Assembly: GCF_019468565.1 (NCBI RefSeq)
Contig: NZ_CP080521.1
Span: 9,672,001 to 9,736,000, forward strand
Source of the DNA: Pseudonocardia sp. DSM 110487
GTDB taxonomy: Bacteria; Actinomycetota; Actinomycetes; Mycobacteriales; Pseudonocardiaceae
Direction: 5' to 3'
Length of the DNA stretch: 64,000 nt
Below, piece after piece: positions 43,501 to 51,011 of this stretch (positions within the stretch are counted from its first letter, which is position 1; each line of letters starts with the position of its first letter). Both the position numbers and the translations under genes were made by a program. The notes below the pieces were generated by a model, which had not been told where the DNA came from, searched no databases, and saw only the letters and a program-made list of their open reading frames with translations.

Positions 43501-43648
43501 GGTCGTCGGCGAGCCGGTCGGCCGGTACCGGGCGGCCCTCGTGCGCGAGCAGATCCGCGAGCAGGGCGCGGACCTTGAGCTCGGGAACCCGGACCGGCGT
43601 CCCGTCCGCCGTCCACACGGCGAGCGGCCCCAGCACCCCGAAGCGCAT
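40502..43648 (-). CDS. AfsR/SARP-type transcriptional regulator with NB-ARC ATPase and TPR
   Basis: A 1048-residue regulator. Order: OmpR-like winged helix (MRFGVLGPLAVWTADGTPVR; LPADL-like DRLADDLWGDDPPGNPTNTL, about 1-95), bacterial transcriptional activation domain (about 100-245, DLRRCLADELGIDPSPDLAA), NB-ARC ATPase with Walker A LTGSGGVGKTRLALEVARG and Walker B RMLLVLDNCEH, then TPR-like helices to the end (LGFLAEQRGEAEKAVARHRE). Members sense a ligand and activate nearby genes. ATG 43648 lies 6 nt after a TACCCT hexamer. It is divergent from an MFS exporter and a 10-bp direct repeat sits between them. Confidence 0.92.
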   Translation of the reverse strand: MRFGVLGPLAVWTADGTPVRVPELKVRALLADLLAHEGRPVPADRLADDLWGDDPPGNPTNTLQTKVSQLRRSLEEAAPGGRALVGYQSPGYRLRIPDDAVDANRFRALAVQAAAAGDPREKAGLLREALGLWRGPALADFRDDAFAQPFAARLDEERLVAFEELAEARLALGEHSTLAAEVADLVAQHPLRERLRALHIRALYAAGRQDEALDSYDDLRRCLADELGIDPSPDLAALRQAVLEQAPTLAAPPTRLRTNLPVPVTEMVGRSEAVAELRALLGRSRLVTLTGSGGVGKTRLALEVARGADPVTYPDGAWLVALTALEPDASAAAVAELVLRVLEVSTRDRVAAPIDLLTTALRARRMLLVLDNCEHVVDAAAEVVARMLATVPEVRVLATSQEALGIAGEHVSVVPSLAEEDAVALFLARAEAAGSRDPLDAGVVAAICQRLDGVPLALELAATRVRALGVHELAARLDDRFRLLAAGQRGGPARQRTLRATIDWSWQLLPDRERAVHRRLAVHVEGCTLAAAEAACVGDGVDAVDVVDLLGRLVDRSLVTTTSTPAGTRYGLLESIAAYGLERLAEAGEEASTRRRHAAHHLALAERSQTGLRGPDQQIWLGRLDAEAANLQSAFDFALADDATTAFRLVNALAWSWVLRGRLREAIRSLDTVLATAGGPADERAAAETWRAGIRLLAGEPVDVSGLPPKAPARARLFVGFAGTDLLEPDVSERLVEDTLTALRAAGDTWGVAAALSAQAKQAHAHGDLVRMEAAAEESHRLFGELGDRWGRLQASEWLAALAEIRGEFGKSARLHEDGVRIASELGLWPQAADRYSWLGRLAMLRGDHDAALRLLERGLRLATEQGYGPGRGFAILGLALLARRAGNLDEAERRLRTFTDTVESVSLHPTPRAVVLTELGFLAEQRGEAEKAVARHREAFAIASAVADIRAQAAALDGLAGAAALAGRAAEAATLLGAAAAAREEVGAPRPPAERADVDRAEAAARAELSDAAYQERYEYGSTLRPEQAVGIPLGDLSRPVPGSARA

Positions 43649-43654
43649 GGGCTG

Positions 43655-43660
43655 AGGGTA
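43655..43660 (-). promoter_or_regulatory. Predicted -10 (TACCCT) of the AfsR-like gene
   Basis: TACCCT on the minus strand ends 6 nt before ATG 43648; no ribosome site is visible. Confidence 0.45.
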
Positions 43661-43663
43661 GGT

Positions 43664-43696
43664 CGTGCGCGGCACCCCCAGCGATCCGTGCGCGGC
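43664..43696. repeat. 10-bp direct repeat between regulator and exporter genes
   Basis: CGTGCGCGGC occurs at 43664-43673 and 43687-43696, start to start 23 nt (about two helical turns). SARP-type activators bind direct repeats spaced by one or two helical turns, so this is a candidate site for the neighbouring AfsR-like protein. Confidence 0.45.
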
Positions 43697-43715
43697 CACG
43701 CACAGGCTCGACCGC

Positions 43716-45146
43716 ATGACGAACGACATCTCCGCGAACGGGCTCGCGGGGCGTCGCGAGTGGATCGGCCTCGCGGTGCTCTCGCTGCCGGCGATGCTCA
43801 TCACGCTCGACTTCAGCGTGCTCAACCTCGCCGTACCGGCCATCGGTGCGGCGCTCGCCCCGAGCAGCACCCAGCTGCTGTGGATCGTCGACAGCTACGG
43901 GTTCCTGCTCGCCGGGTTCCTCATCACGATGGGCACCCTCGGCGACCGGATCGGCAGGCGCAGGCTGTTGATGACCGGCGCGGCCGCGTTCGGCGTCGCG
44001 TCCGTGATCGCCGCGTACGCGCCCAACGCCGAACTGCTGATCGTGGCCCGCGCCGTGCTCGGCGTCGCGGGCGCGACGCTGGCGCCATCGACCCTGTCGC
44101 TGATCCGCACGATGTTCCCCGACGACGGGCAGCGCACCGTCGCGATCTCGACGTGGGCGATGAGCCTCGCGGCAGGCGGCGCGCTCGGCCCGGTCGTCGG
44201 CGGTGTACTGCTCGAACTGTTCTGGTGGGGTTCGGTGTTCCTGCCCGCGGTCCCGGTGATGGTGCTGCTGCTCGCGGCCGGGCCGGTGCTCCTGCCGGAG
44301 TACCGCAACCCAGCGGCGGGGCGCATGGACCTCGCGAGCGTGCTGCTCTCGCTGGCGACGATCCTGCCGGTGATCTACGGCCTCAAGCAGCTCGCCAAGG
44401 ACGGGTGGCACGCGGCGCCGGCCGCCGCGATCGTGGTGGGCCTCGGCGTCGGCATGGCGTTCGTCCGCCGGCAGCGGCGACTCGCCGACCCGATGCTGGA
44501 TCTGCAGCTGTTCCGGGCGCCGGTCTTCTCGGCCGCGTTGGTGACCAACACCCTCGGCTACTTCGCGATCCTCGGCGCGTTCTTCCTGTTCGCGCAGTAC
44601 CTGCAGCTCGTGGTCGGGCTGTCACCGTTCGCGGCCGGGCTGTGGTCGGTGCCGTCGATGATCGGGCTCACGGTGGGCTCGATGCTCGCGCCGATCCTGC
44701 TGCGGCGGGTGCGGGTCGCGTACGCGATGGCTGGCGGTCTGGTCGTCGCCGCAGTCGGGTTCGGGCTGCTCGCGCTCGCGTCCGGCCCGTCCGGCCTCGG
44801 GCTCGCGGTGACGGCTTCGGTGCTGTACTCCGGCGGCCTCGCGCCCGTGTTCATCGCGGTGACGGACCTGATGGTGGGCACAGCACCAGAGGCCAAGGCC
44901 GGCGCGGTGGCGTCGATCTCGGAGACCAGCAACGAGTTCGGAGGCGCGCTCGGTATCGCGGTGCTCGGCAGCGTGGCGACGATCGTGCACCGGCAGGGCG
45001 CGAGCGGAGGTACCAGCGGTCCCGAGCTGACGTTCGTGTACGGGCTGCCCGTCGTGGGCTGGGTGTGCGCGGCGATCGTGCTGGCACTGGCCGTCGTGGC
45101 GCTGGCGTTCTTCCGCGGTGCCGGCATCGATTCGGCGAAGGGCTGA
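43716..45146 (+). CDS. MFS transporter, DHA2 (EmrB/QacA) family
   Basis: A 476-residue drug:proton antiporter with 14 hydrophobic segments. It carries motif LDFSVLNLAVPAIGAALAPS (the D1-like motif of 14-TM exporters), the loop motif GTLGDRIGRRRLLMTGAAAF and motif C-like AGGALGPVVGGVLLE. Substrates are usually hydrophobic or cationic drugs. ATG 43716 follows a CAGGCT hexamer by 7 nt. It is divergent from the AfsR-like regulator, which I infer controls it. Its end lies 18 nt from the convergent ispF stop. Confidence 0.93.
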   Translation: MTNDISANGLAGRREWIGLAVLSLPAMLITLDFSVLNLAVPAIGAALAPSSTQLLWIVDSYGFLLAGFLITMGTLGDRIGRRRLLMTGAAAFGVASVIAAYAPNAELLIVARAVLGVAGATLAPSTLSLIRTMFPDDGQRTVAISTWAMSLAAGGALGPVVGGVLLELFWWGSVFLPAVPVMVLLLAAGPVLLPEYRNPAAGRMDLASVLLSLATILPVIYGLKQLAKDGWHAAPAAAIVVGLGVGMAFVRRQRRLADPMLDLQLFRAPVFSAALVTNTLGYFAILGAFFLFAQYLQLVVGLSPFAAGLWSVPSMIGLTVGSMLAPILLRRVRVAYAMAGGLVVAAVGFGLLALASGPSGLGLAVTASVLYSGGLAPVFIAVTDLMVGTAPEAKAGAVASISETSNEFGGALGIAVLGSVATIVHRQGASGGTSGPELTFVYGLPVVGWVCAAIVLALAVVALAFFRGAGIDSAKG

Positions 45147-45164
45147 GCGGGATGACGGACGGGA

Positions 45165-45659
45165 CTACTGGAGGTCGGCCGCCGGCCGATGGTGACGGTC
45201 GGGCACCAACAAGGCCGTCGCGATCGCGGCGATGCCCTCGCCACGACCGGTGAGGCCCAGGCCGTCGGTCGTGGTGCCGGACACCGACACCGGGCCGCCC
45301 ACCGCGTCCGAGAGCACCTGCTGGGCCTCTGCCCGGCGGGTGCCGATCTTCGGCCGGTTGCCGATCACCTGCACGGCGGCATTGCCGACCCGCCAACCCT
45401 CCGCGGCCACGAGCCTGCGCACCTCGGCGAGCAGGGCGAACCCGCTCGCCCCAGTCCACTCCGGACGCCCCGTACCGAACACGGCCCCGACGTCACCGAG
45501 GCCTGCCGCAGAGAGCAGGGCGTCGCACAACGCGTGTGCGGCGACATCGCCGTCGGAGTGGCCTGCGCACCCGTCCACGCCGTCCCAGCGCAGCCCGGCG
45601 ATCCAGCACTCGCGGCCCGGTGCCACGGGATGCACGTCCGTGCCGATCCCGACCCTCAC
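45165..45659 (-). CDS. ispF: 2-C-methyl-D-erythritol 2,4-cyclodiphosphate synthase
   Basis: A 164-residue homotrimeric enzyme of the MEP isoprenoid pathway. It has RVGIGTDVHPV with the metal-binding Asp and His, AGHSDGDVAAHALCDALLSA with the second His, LGDVGAVFG and the end GTTTDGLGLTGRGEGIAAIA. The FG-type flexible loop and the CMP-binding region are intact. GTG 45659 overlaps the ispD stop (GTGA), so ispD and ispF are co-translated. Confidence 0.95.
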   Translation of the reverse strand: MRVGIGTDVHPVAPGRECWIAGLRWDGVDGCAGHSDGDVAAHALCDALLSAAGLGDVGAVFGTGRPEWTGASGFALLAEVRRLVAAEGWRVGNAAVQVIGNRPKIGTRRAEAQQVLSDAVGGPVSVSGTTTDGLGLTGRGEGIAAIATALLVPDRHHRPAADLQ

Positions 45660-46321
45660 AGCCGGATTCTCCCGTCCGCGATCAGCTCGGCGAGCTCCAG
45701 ATCCCAGCCGCTCCGGACGGCGAAGGCCGCGGGGTGTCCGGTGACCGTCCGCACCTCGCCCCCCGCAGCCGCGTATCTGCGCACCGCGGCCACCGGGTCC
45801 GCACACGCGCCGGCCGGCACCATCCGGGCACGCACGGCGATCGGGGTCTGCAGGACGCGCAGGCCCGCTCGGTCCGGGGTGCCGATGACGCCCCCACGAT
45901 CATCCACCGACTTCACCGTGTCGGTGAGCGGCAACGTGGGCACGGCCATGCCATGTCCACCCTGAACGGCCTCGACGACTGCTCTGACCAGCTCGACGGG
46001 TGCGAGTGGCCGGCAGGCGTCGTGGAGCAGCAGCATGTCGTCGCCACAAGACGTGACTAGATCGTCACTTCCCGTGGCGCCCTCTCGTTGCACGGTGTGT
46101 GCCTCGATGTCGTGCAACGCCACAGGCGATCGCACGTCGACGGGCGCACCCGCGCACACGCGTTCGATCTCGGGCCGCAGGGAATCCGACGCGATCACCG
46201 TGACGCGCTCGACCGGGGCACCCGCCAGCAACGTGCGGACAGCCCGGACGACCATCGGGACGTCGACAACGGGTGTGAGCGCATGCGCGGACCCGGCCAC
46301 GACCACCGCGACGATTCGCAC
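45656..46321 (-). CDS. ispD: IspD-like cytidylyltransferase with altered N-terminus
   Basis: A 221-residue protein in the position of IspD, which makes CDP-methylerythritol from MEP and CTP. The later motifs are recognisable: LLLHDACRPLAPVELVRAVV, LPLTDTVKSVDDRG, VLQTPIAVRARMV and AFAVRSGWDLELAELI. But the N-terminal CTP loop, normally PAAG-x-G-x-R followed by a Lys, reads AVVVAGSAHALTPVVDVPMV, lacking the Arg and Lys that stabilise the transition state in E. coli IspD. The start GTG 46321 is the earliest sensible one. Either this lineage uses other residues or this copy is weak. It is between carD and ispF, as in mycobacteria. Confidence 0.85.
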   Translation of the reverse strand: MRIVAVVVAGSAHALTPVVDVPMVVRAVRTLLAGAPVERVTVIASDSLRPEIERVCAGAPVDVRSPVALHDIEAHTVQREGATGSDDLVTSCGDDMLLLHDACRPLAPVELVRAVVEAVQGGHGMAVPTLPLTDTVKSVDDRGGVIGTPDRAGLRVLQTPIAVRARMVPAGACADPVAAVRRYAAAGGEVRTVTGHPAAFAVRSGWDLELAELIADGRIRL

Positions 46322-46356
46322 CGGGCGGCCGTCGGAGAGAGGCAGGGCTACCGCGC

Positions 46357-46848
46357 TCAGGCGGAGGCGGTGGCCAGTACCTCGTCGAGCAGGACCTCTG
46401 CCCGCTCCTCGTCGGTGCCCTCGGCGAGCGCCAGCTCGCTCACGAGAATCTGCCGGGCCTTCGCCAGCATGCGCTTCTCGCCCGCGGACAGGCCGCGGTC
46501 CTTCTCCCGGCGCCACAGGTCGCGAACGACCTCGGCAACCTTGTTCACATCACCCGATGCGAGCTTCTCGAGGTTGGCCTTGTACCGACGCGACCAGTTC
46601 GTCGGCTCCTCGGTGTGCGGGGCGCGGAGCACCTCGAACACCCGATCCAGCCCTTCCTGGCCCACCACATCGCGGACGCCGACCACCTCGGCGTTCTCTG
46701 CGGGAACACGCACCGTGAGATCACCCTGCGCGACCTTCAGGACGAGATACTTGCGCTCTTCGCCCTTGATCGTCCGAGTCTCGATGGCCTCGATGAGAGC
46801 GGCACCGTGGTGCGGGTAGACGACGGTCTCTCCGACCTTGAAAACCAT
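46357..46848 (-). CDS. carD: CarD family RNA polymerase-binding regulator
   Basis: A 163-residue regulator that binds the RNA polymerase beta subunit and stabilises open promoter complexes. The Tudor-like N-terminal domain reads MVFKVGETVVYPHHGAALIE, then RKYLVLKVAQGDLTVRVPAE; the C-terminal helical DNA-binding domain has NWSRRYKANLEKLASGDVNK and the conserved VVRDLWRREKDRGLSAGEKR. GAGG lies before the ATG. First gene of carD-ispD-ispF, as in Mycobacterium (Rv3583c-Rv3581c). Confidence 0.97.
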   Translation of the reverse strand: MVFKVGETVVYPHHGAALIEAIETRTIKGEERKYLVLKVAQGDLTVRVPAENAEVVGVRDVVGQEGLDRVFEVLRAPHTEEPTNWSRRYKANLEKLASGDVNKVAEVVRDLWRREKDRGLSAGEKRMLAKARQILVSELALAEGTDEERAEVLLDEVLATASA

Positions 46849-47143
46849 GTGTCCTCTGCCCCTTTCGCTGCCTCCAGGTTAACACGCCCGAACGTGGGTT
46901 CGCTCCCCGGTGTGCACTGTCGTCGCAGGTCAGGGGATTGACAATGGCGCCGAAACGTGCAGGTGCGCGTGCAGCGGATCGGCCAAGGGGACCGCGACCA
47001 GCACTGCTACCCGTGGCGTTAGGCTTCGACCGGTCGCACCCGGCGACCACCCAGCGATCACTGCGGGCACACAGCGCCCGCACCCGTCGCGGCGCATGCC
47101 CTCGCTCGGCGCAGTGCCCGGCAATGAGGAAGGACGTCACCTG
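46849..47143. other. Divergent intergenic region carD / lipoprotein
   Basis: 295 nt without a supported gene. It must hold the carD promoter and that of the lipoprotein-radA operon. Upstream of carD on the minus strand, TTAACCT about 36 nt before the ATG is the best -10 candidate. A 69-codon plus-strand frame here is Arg-rich and not protein-like. Confidence 0.5.
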
Positions 47144-47839
47144 GTGAGCGACCCCCGCCGGAACCGAGCACAACTCGTCATCGGCGCGCTGATCGCGGCC
47201 GTCGCGGTCGCGGGCTGCGGCGCAGGGCAGATCACGCAGACGAGCCGCCAAGTCGCCGCCGTCGAGGGGGCCAACGCGACCGCGGGCCCGATCTCGCTCC
47301 GCAACGCGACGATCGAGTTCGACGAGCCGGCCCACGGGGCGGCGATCTACCCGGTCGGCGGCAGCGCACCGCTGCAGATGACGATCGTCAACTCGGGCGC
47401 CGAGCTGGACCGCCTCGTGGCCGCCAGCAGCCCGGTGGCCGAGTCGGTGCAGATCAGCGGCGTCCTGCGGATCCCGGGCGGCCGTGCTCTCACCATTCAT
47501 GGCGCCCCCGCGCCCGTGGCGCCGCTGCCCGCGGAGGGCGCGCCGGCGGCCGCCTCAGGTGCCACGCCGGGCGCAGCGCCCACCACCGCGGCGCCCACCA
47601 CCGCACCGCCCACGAGCGTCCCGGCCGCTCCCGGCGCCGCGGAACCCGCCCCTGCCGTCTCGGAGCCCGCGGCTGCGGGCGAGCAAGAGGTCGGCAACAT
47701 CGTGCTCACCGGGCTGCGCGAGGACGTCCAGGCCGGACTCACCTACCCGCTCATCCTCACGTTCGAGCGTGCGGGCGAGGTGCGATTCGACGTGCCCGTC
47801 GCCAACCCGGACACACTCCGCGAGGACCCGGCGCACTAG
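47144..47839 (+). CDS. LpqE-like lipoprotein
   Basis: A 231-residue secreted lipoprotein. Signal peptide: AQLVIGALIAAVAVAGC with the lipidated Cys at the end. The mature part has a beta-rich domain (ISLRNATIEFDEPAHGAAIY; LQMTIVNSGAELDRLVAASS) like PCuAC/LpqE proteins, then a Pro/Ala/Thr linker (about 125-170) and a second beta part (NIVLTGLREDVQAGLTYPLI). The His/Met copper ligands of true PCuAC proteins are not evident, so copper binding is not claimed. Its position before radA equals that of lpqE (Rv3584). GTG 47144 is chosen since the signal peptide follows. Stop abuts the radA GTG. Confidence 0.82.
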   Translation: MSDPRRNRAQLVIGALIAAVAVAGCGAGQITQTSRQVAAVEGANATAGPISLRNATIEFDEPAHGAAIYPVGGSAPLQMTIVNSGAELDRLVAASSPVAESVQISGVLRIPGGRALTIHGAPAPVAPLPAEGAPAAASGATPGAAPTTAAPTTAPPTSVPAAPGAAEPAPAVSEPAAAGEQEVGNIVLTGLREDVQAGLTYPLILTFERAGEVRFDVPVANPDTLREDPAH

Positions 47840-49204
47840 GTGTCCCCCGCCCGAACCGCGCGCAGCGGCTACCGCTGCACGGAGTGCGGGCACCAGGCCG
47901 CGCAATGGGTCGGGCGCTGCCCCAGCTGCCAGGCATGGGGCAGTCTCGAGGAAGCCGCGCCGGTCGCCGCCGTGCGGCCGCGGCAGCGCGTCGCGGCGGG
48001 GGCGCCGAGCGCACCGGCCCGCCGGATCGCCGACGTCGCGCTCGACTCGGCCCGCGCAAGGCCGACCGGAGTGTCCGAACTGGACCGGGTGCTGGGCGCA
48101 GGACTCGTACCCGGTGCCGTCGTCCTGCTGGCCGGCGAGCCGGGTGTCGGCAAGTCGACGCTGCTGCTCGAGGTGGCCGCGCAGGTCGCGCGGACCGGCC
48201 GTGTGCTGTACGTCACGGGCGAGGAGTCGTCGGGGCAGGTGCGGCTGCGCGCCGAGCGCACCGGTGCCGTGCACGACGAGCTGTACCTCGCCGCCGAGTC
48301 CGACCTCGGCGCGATCGTCGGCCACGTCGACGAGCTGCGTCCCGATCTGCTGATCGTCGACTCCGTGCAGACGATGTCGAACGCCGACGTCGACGGCGCC
48401 CCTGGCGGCGTCACCCAGACCCGGGCGGTCGCGGTGGCCCTCACCGCGCTGGCGAAGGAGCGGGGGCTGCCGGTGCTGCTCGTGGGACATGTCACAAAGG
48501 ACGGTGGCATCGCGGGCCCGCGCGTATTGGAGCACGTCGTCGACGTCGTGCTCTCGTTCGAGGGCGACAAGCACTCGACGCTGCGCATGGTGCGCGGCGT
48601 CAAGAACCGCTTCGGCCCCGCCGACGAGGTGGGCTGCTTCGAGATGCGCGACTCCGGCATCGTCGGCATGCCGGACCCGTCGGGGCTCTTCCTCGCTCGG
48701 TTCGGCGGCCCGCCGGTGCCCGGCACTGCCGTCACGGTGGTCATGGACGGCCGCAGGCCGCTGCCCGCCGAGCTGCAGGCACTCGTGACCGGCAAGGACA
48801 TTCCCAGCCCACGCCGCGCGGTTAGCGGTCTCGACAACGCCCGCGTCGCGATGCTGCTCGCCGTGCTCGAGAAGCGGGCAGGCGTCCGGCTGCACGACGC
48901 CGAGGTGTACGCGGCGACCGTCGGCGGCATGCGCGTGGTCGAGCCGGCCGCCGACCTCGCGCTCGCGCTGGCGATCACCTCGGCACGCCGCGACGTGGCC
49001 CTCCCGTCCGACGTCGTCGTGCTCGGCGAGCTCGGCCTCGCGGGCGAGGTGCGCCGCGTGGCGGGCGTCGAACGGCGGCTGGCCGAGGCCGCCCGGCTCG
49101 GTTTCACCCACGCCCTCGTCCCGCCCGACAGCGGCAGCCCCCCGCCGGGCATGCGGCTGACGGAGGTCCGCGACGTCGGTGTGGTCCTGGACGCGATCCG
49201 CTAG
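47840..49204 (+). CDS. radA: DNA repair protein RadA
   Basis: A 454-residue RecA-like helicase that drives branch migration in recombination. N-terminal zinc finger CTECGHQAAQWVGRCPSC, Walker A LAGEPGVGKSTLLLEVA, Walker B DLLIVDSVQTM, the family-specific KNRFGPADEVGCFEM and a Lon-like C-terminal domain (GGMRVVEPAADLALALAITS). GTG 47840 directly follows the lipoprotein stop. In M. tuberculosis and Bacillus disA follows radA; here a convergent gene starts its stop 4 nt away, so disA is missing from this spot. Confidence 0.96.
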   Translation: MSPARTARSGYRCTECGHQAAQWVGRCPSCQAWGSLEEAAPVAAVRPRQRVAAGAPSAPARRIADVALDSARARPTGVSELDRVLGAGLVPGAVVLLAGEPGVGKSTLLLEVAAQVARTGRVLYVTGEESSGQVRLRAERTGAVHDELYLAAESDLGAIVGHVDELRPDLLIVDSVQTMSNADVDGAPGGVTQTRAVAVALTALAKERGLPVLLVGHVTKDGGIAGPRVLEHVVDVVLSFEGDKHSTLRMVRGVKNRFGPADEVGCFEMRDSGIVGMPDPSGLFLARFGGPPVPGTAVTVVMDGRRPLPAELQALVTGKDIPSPRRAVSGLDNARVAMLLAVLEKRAGVRLHDAEVYAATVGGMRVVEPAADLALALAITSARRDVALPSDVVVLGELGLAGEVRRVAGVERRLAEAARLGFTHALVPPDSGSPPPGMRLTEVRDVGVVLDAIR

Positions 49205-49208
49205 CGCC

Positions 49209-49979
49209 TCAGGGGTTGCGGACGAACTGCGTCGGCGGGCTGATCACGTCGTCCACCCTGGTCAGCAGGCGGTACTCGCCCGGCGGCACCGTCTCGCGCC
49301 GCTCCGGACATCCTGCGGCCGAGGTGCGACCGGCCCACCGCACGGAGAACGACACCGGCTCTCCGGGTGCGAGCGTGCGCAGGTCCGCCCCCTTCGCCGA
49401 GGAGCAGTCGTTGCTCGACCACAGCCGCTCGCTGCCGTCGGAGCTCCAGACGACGATCTCCTGGCGGCCCGGGTCGAGATCGCGCACGCACGGCTCGTCG
49501 GAGCTGTTGGTGACGACGAGCCGCAACACCATGCGCTCGCCCACGGGCCGCTCCGGCCCGTCCACCTCGGCCTTGACGGCGATCATCTCGTTGGTGCATG
49601 GCACCGGGTCGGCGGGTGGCGCCTCTGTGGTGGACGGCACCGGCGATGACGTCGGCGTGGGCGTTGCCGACCCGGATTGGGTGGCGGATGGAGTGGGAGG
49701 TGTGGACCCCACCGCCCCCGGCTGCGTCGCGGTGGTGAGCTGCGCTGTGGCGGGCAAGGTGGCGGGAAGCAGCGCAGCGGAGGGCGGCGCGGCCGGGGGC
49801 GGGGAGGCCTCATGGGGAGCGGAAACGGCTGCACGGCTGGCCGGGCGAGCGGTCCCGGGTTCGTCCGGCGTACTGCTCAGGGCGGCGATCATCCAGGCGA
49901 TCAGCACGATCACGGTGACTGCGGAGCCGACGGCGACCCAGCGCCGCCTCCAGTAGACGGCCGCGGGCAGTGGCCCCAT
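49209..49979 (-). CDS. Conserved membrane-anchored protein (Rv3587c-like)
   Basis: A 256-residue protein with one N-terminal membrane helix (VAVGSAVTVIVLIAWMIAAL, about 15-35), a Pro/Ser/Thr/Ala-rich external linker (about 40-130) and a C-terminal beta domain (about 135-256: EMIAVKAEVDGPERPVGERM, LRLVVTNSSDEPCVRDLDPG, and GEYRLLTRVDDVISPPTQFV). Four cysteines in the domain could form two disulfides. Its place between radA and mutY is that of Rv3587c. ATG 49979 has GGGAG upstream; upstream GTG 49989 and TTG 50012 are in frame. Confidence 0.75.
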   Translation of the reverse strand: MGPLPAAVYWRRRWVAVGSAVTVIVLIAWMIAALSSTPDEPGTARPASRAAVSAPHEASPPPAAPPSAALLPATLPATAQLTTATQPGAVGSTPPTPSATQSGSATPTPTSSPVPSTTEAPPADPVPCTNEMIAVKAEVDGPERPVGERMVLRLVVTNSSDEPCVRDLDPGRQEIVVWSSDGSERLWSSNDCSSAKGADLRTLAPGEPVSFSVRWAGRTSAAGCPERRETVPPGEYRLLTRVDDVISPPTQFVRNP

Positions 49980-50136
49980 CGGCTCCCACACATCACGGAG
50001 GGTAGCTCGCAACTACCATGGGTTGCGGATTTCGGTGATACACGGCGCGTCGCGACGCGCCGGGAAGCACCCGAGCGACGGTCGATCATTCGGGCTGCCG
50101 CGGGCGCCCAGCAGGGTGGTGGCACGATTGTCAGCC

Positions 50137-51003
50137 GTGTCGATGGCCGCACTCGTGCTCGACTGGTATCCCGCCGCGGCGCGTGACCTCCCGTGGCGCC
50201 GCACGGACACCACGCCGTGGGGCGTGCTCGTCAGCGAGTTCATGCTGCAGCAGACGCCGGTAGCACGGGTCGAACCGGTGTGGACGGACTGGCTCGCCCG
50301 CTGGCCGACTCCGTCGGCCATGGCCGCGGCCTCGCGCGCCGAGGTGTTGCGGGCGTGGGGCAAGCTCGGCTACCCCCGCCGCGCGCTGCGCCTGCACGAG
50401 ACCGCTGGTGTGATCGCGAATGAACACCGGGACGTCGTCCCGTCCGACGTCGAGGCGCTCGAGGCGCTACCGGGCGTCGGCTCGTACACGGCGCGGGCCG
50501 TGGCTGCGTTCGGCTACGGGCGGCGTTGCCCCGTGGTGGACACGAACGTCCGCCGCGTCGTCGCCCGCGCCGTGCACGGTCGCGGCGACGCGGGCCCGGC
50601 CCGCACCACCGCCGACCTCGCGGACGTCGGCGCGCTGCTCCCGCCCGACGACCACTCCGCGGCGGTCGTCTCGGCCGGGCTGATGGAGCTCGGCGCCGTG
50701 CTGTGCACGGCGCGCGCTCCCCGCTGCGGGATCTGCCCGGTACGGGAGGCGTGCGCGTGGCGAGCCGCAGGCCGTCCGGAGTACACCGGCCCACGCCGGC
50801 CGGTGCAGGGCTTCGCCGGCACGGACCGCCAGGTTCGCGGCCGCCTCCTCGACGTCCTGCGGGGCGCCGACGGTCCCGTGGAGCGCGCCGCGCTCGACGC
50901 CGCGTGGGACGACGCGGCCCAGCGCGACCGCTGCCTCGACTCCCTACTCGTCGACGGGCTCGCGGAGCAGCACGACGACGGCCGATTCGCGCTGCCGGCC
51001 TAG
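50137..51003 (+). CDS. mutY: A/G-specific adenine glycosylase
   Basis: A 288-residue base-excision enzyme that removes A opposite 8-oxoG. Shows SEFMLQQTPVARVEPVW with the catalytic Glu, the helix-hairpin-helix LPGVGSYTARAVAAFGYG, VVDTNVRRVV with the catalytic Asp and the iron-sulfur Cys pattern C-x6-C-x2-C-x5-C in CTARAPRCGICPVREACAW. The C-terminal MutT-like domain of the E. coli enzyme is shortened, as in other actinobacteria. GTG 50137 is taken as the start; ATG 50143 is an alternative. Its location matches Rv3589. Confidence 0.95.
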   Translation: MSMAALVLDWYPAAARDLPWRRTDTTPWGVLVSEFMLQQTPVARVEPVWTDWLARWPTPSAMAAASRAEVLRAWGKLGYPRRALRLHETAGVIANEHRDVVPSDVEALEALPGVGSYTARAVAAFGYGRRCPVVDTNVRRVVARAVHGRGDAGPARTTADLADVGALLPPDDHSAAVVSAGLMELGAVLCTARAPRCGICPVREACAWRAAGRPEYTGPRRPVQGFAGTDRQVRGRLLDVLRGADGPVERAALDAAWDDAAQRDRCLDSLLVDGLAEQHDDGRFALPA

Positions 51004-51011
51004 GGGCACCA

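Noticed and set aside
46938..47147. 69-codon plus-strand gene between carD and the lipoprotein
   Set aside because: Arg/Ala/Pro-rich with no ribosome site or family resemblance.
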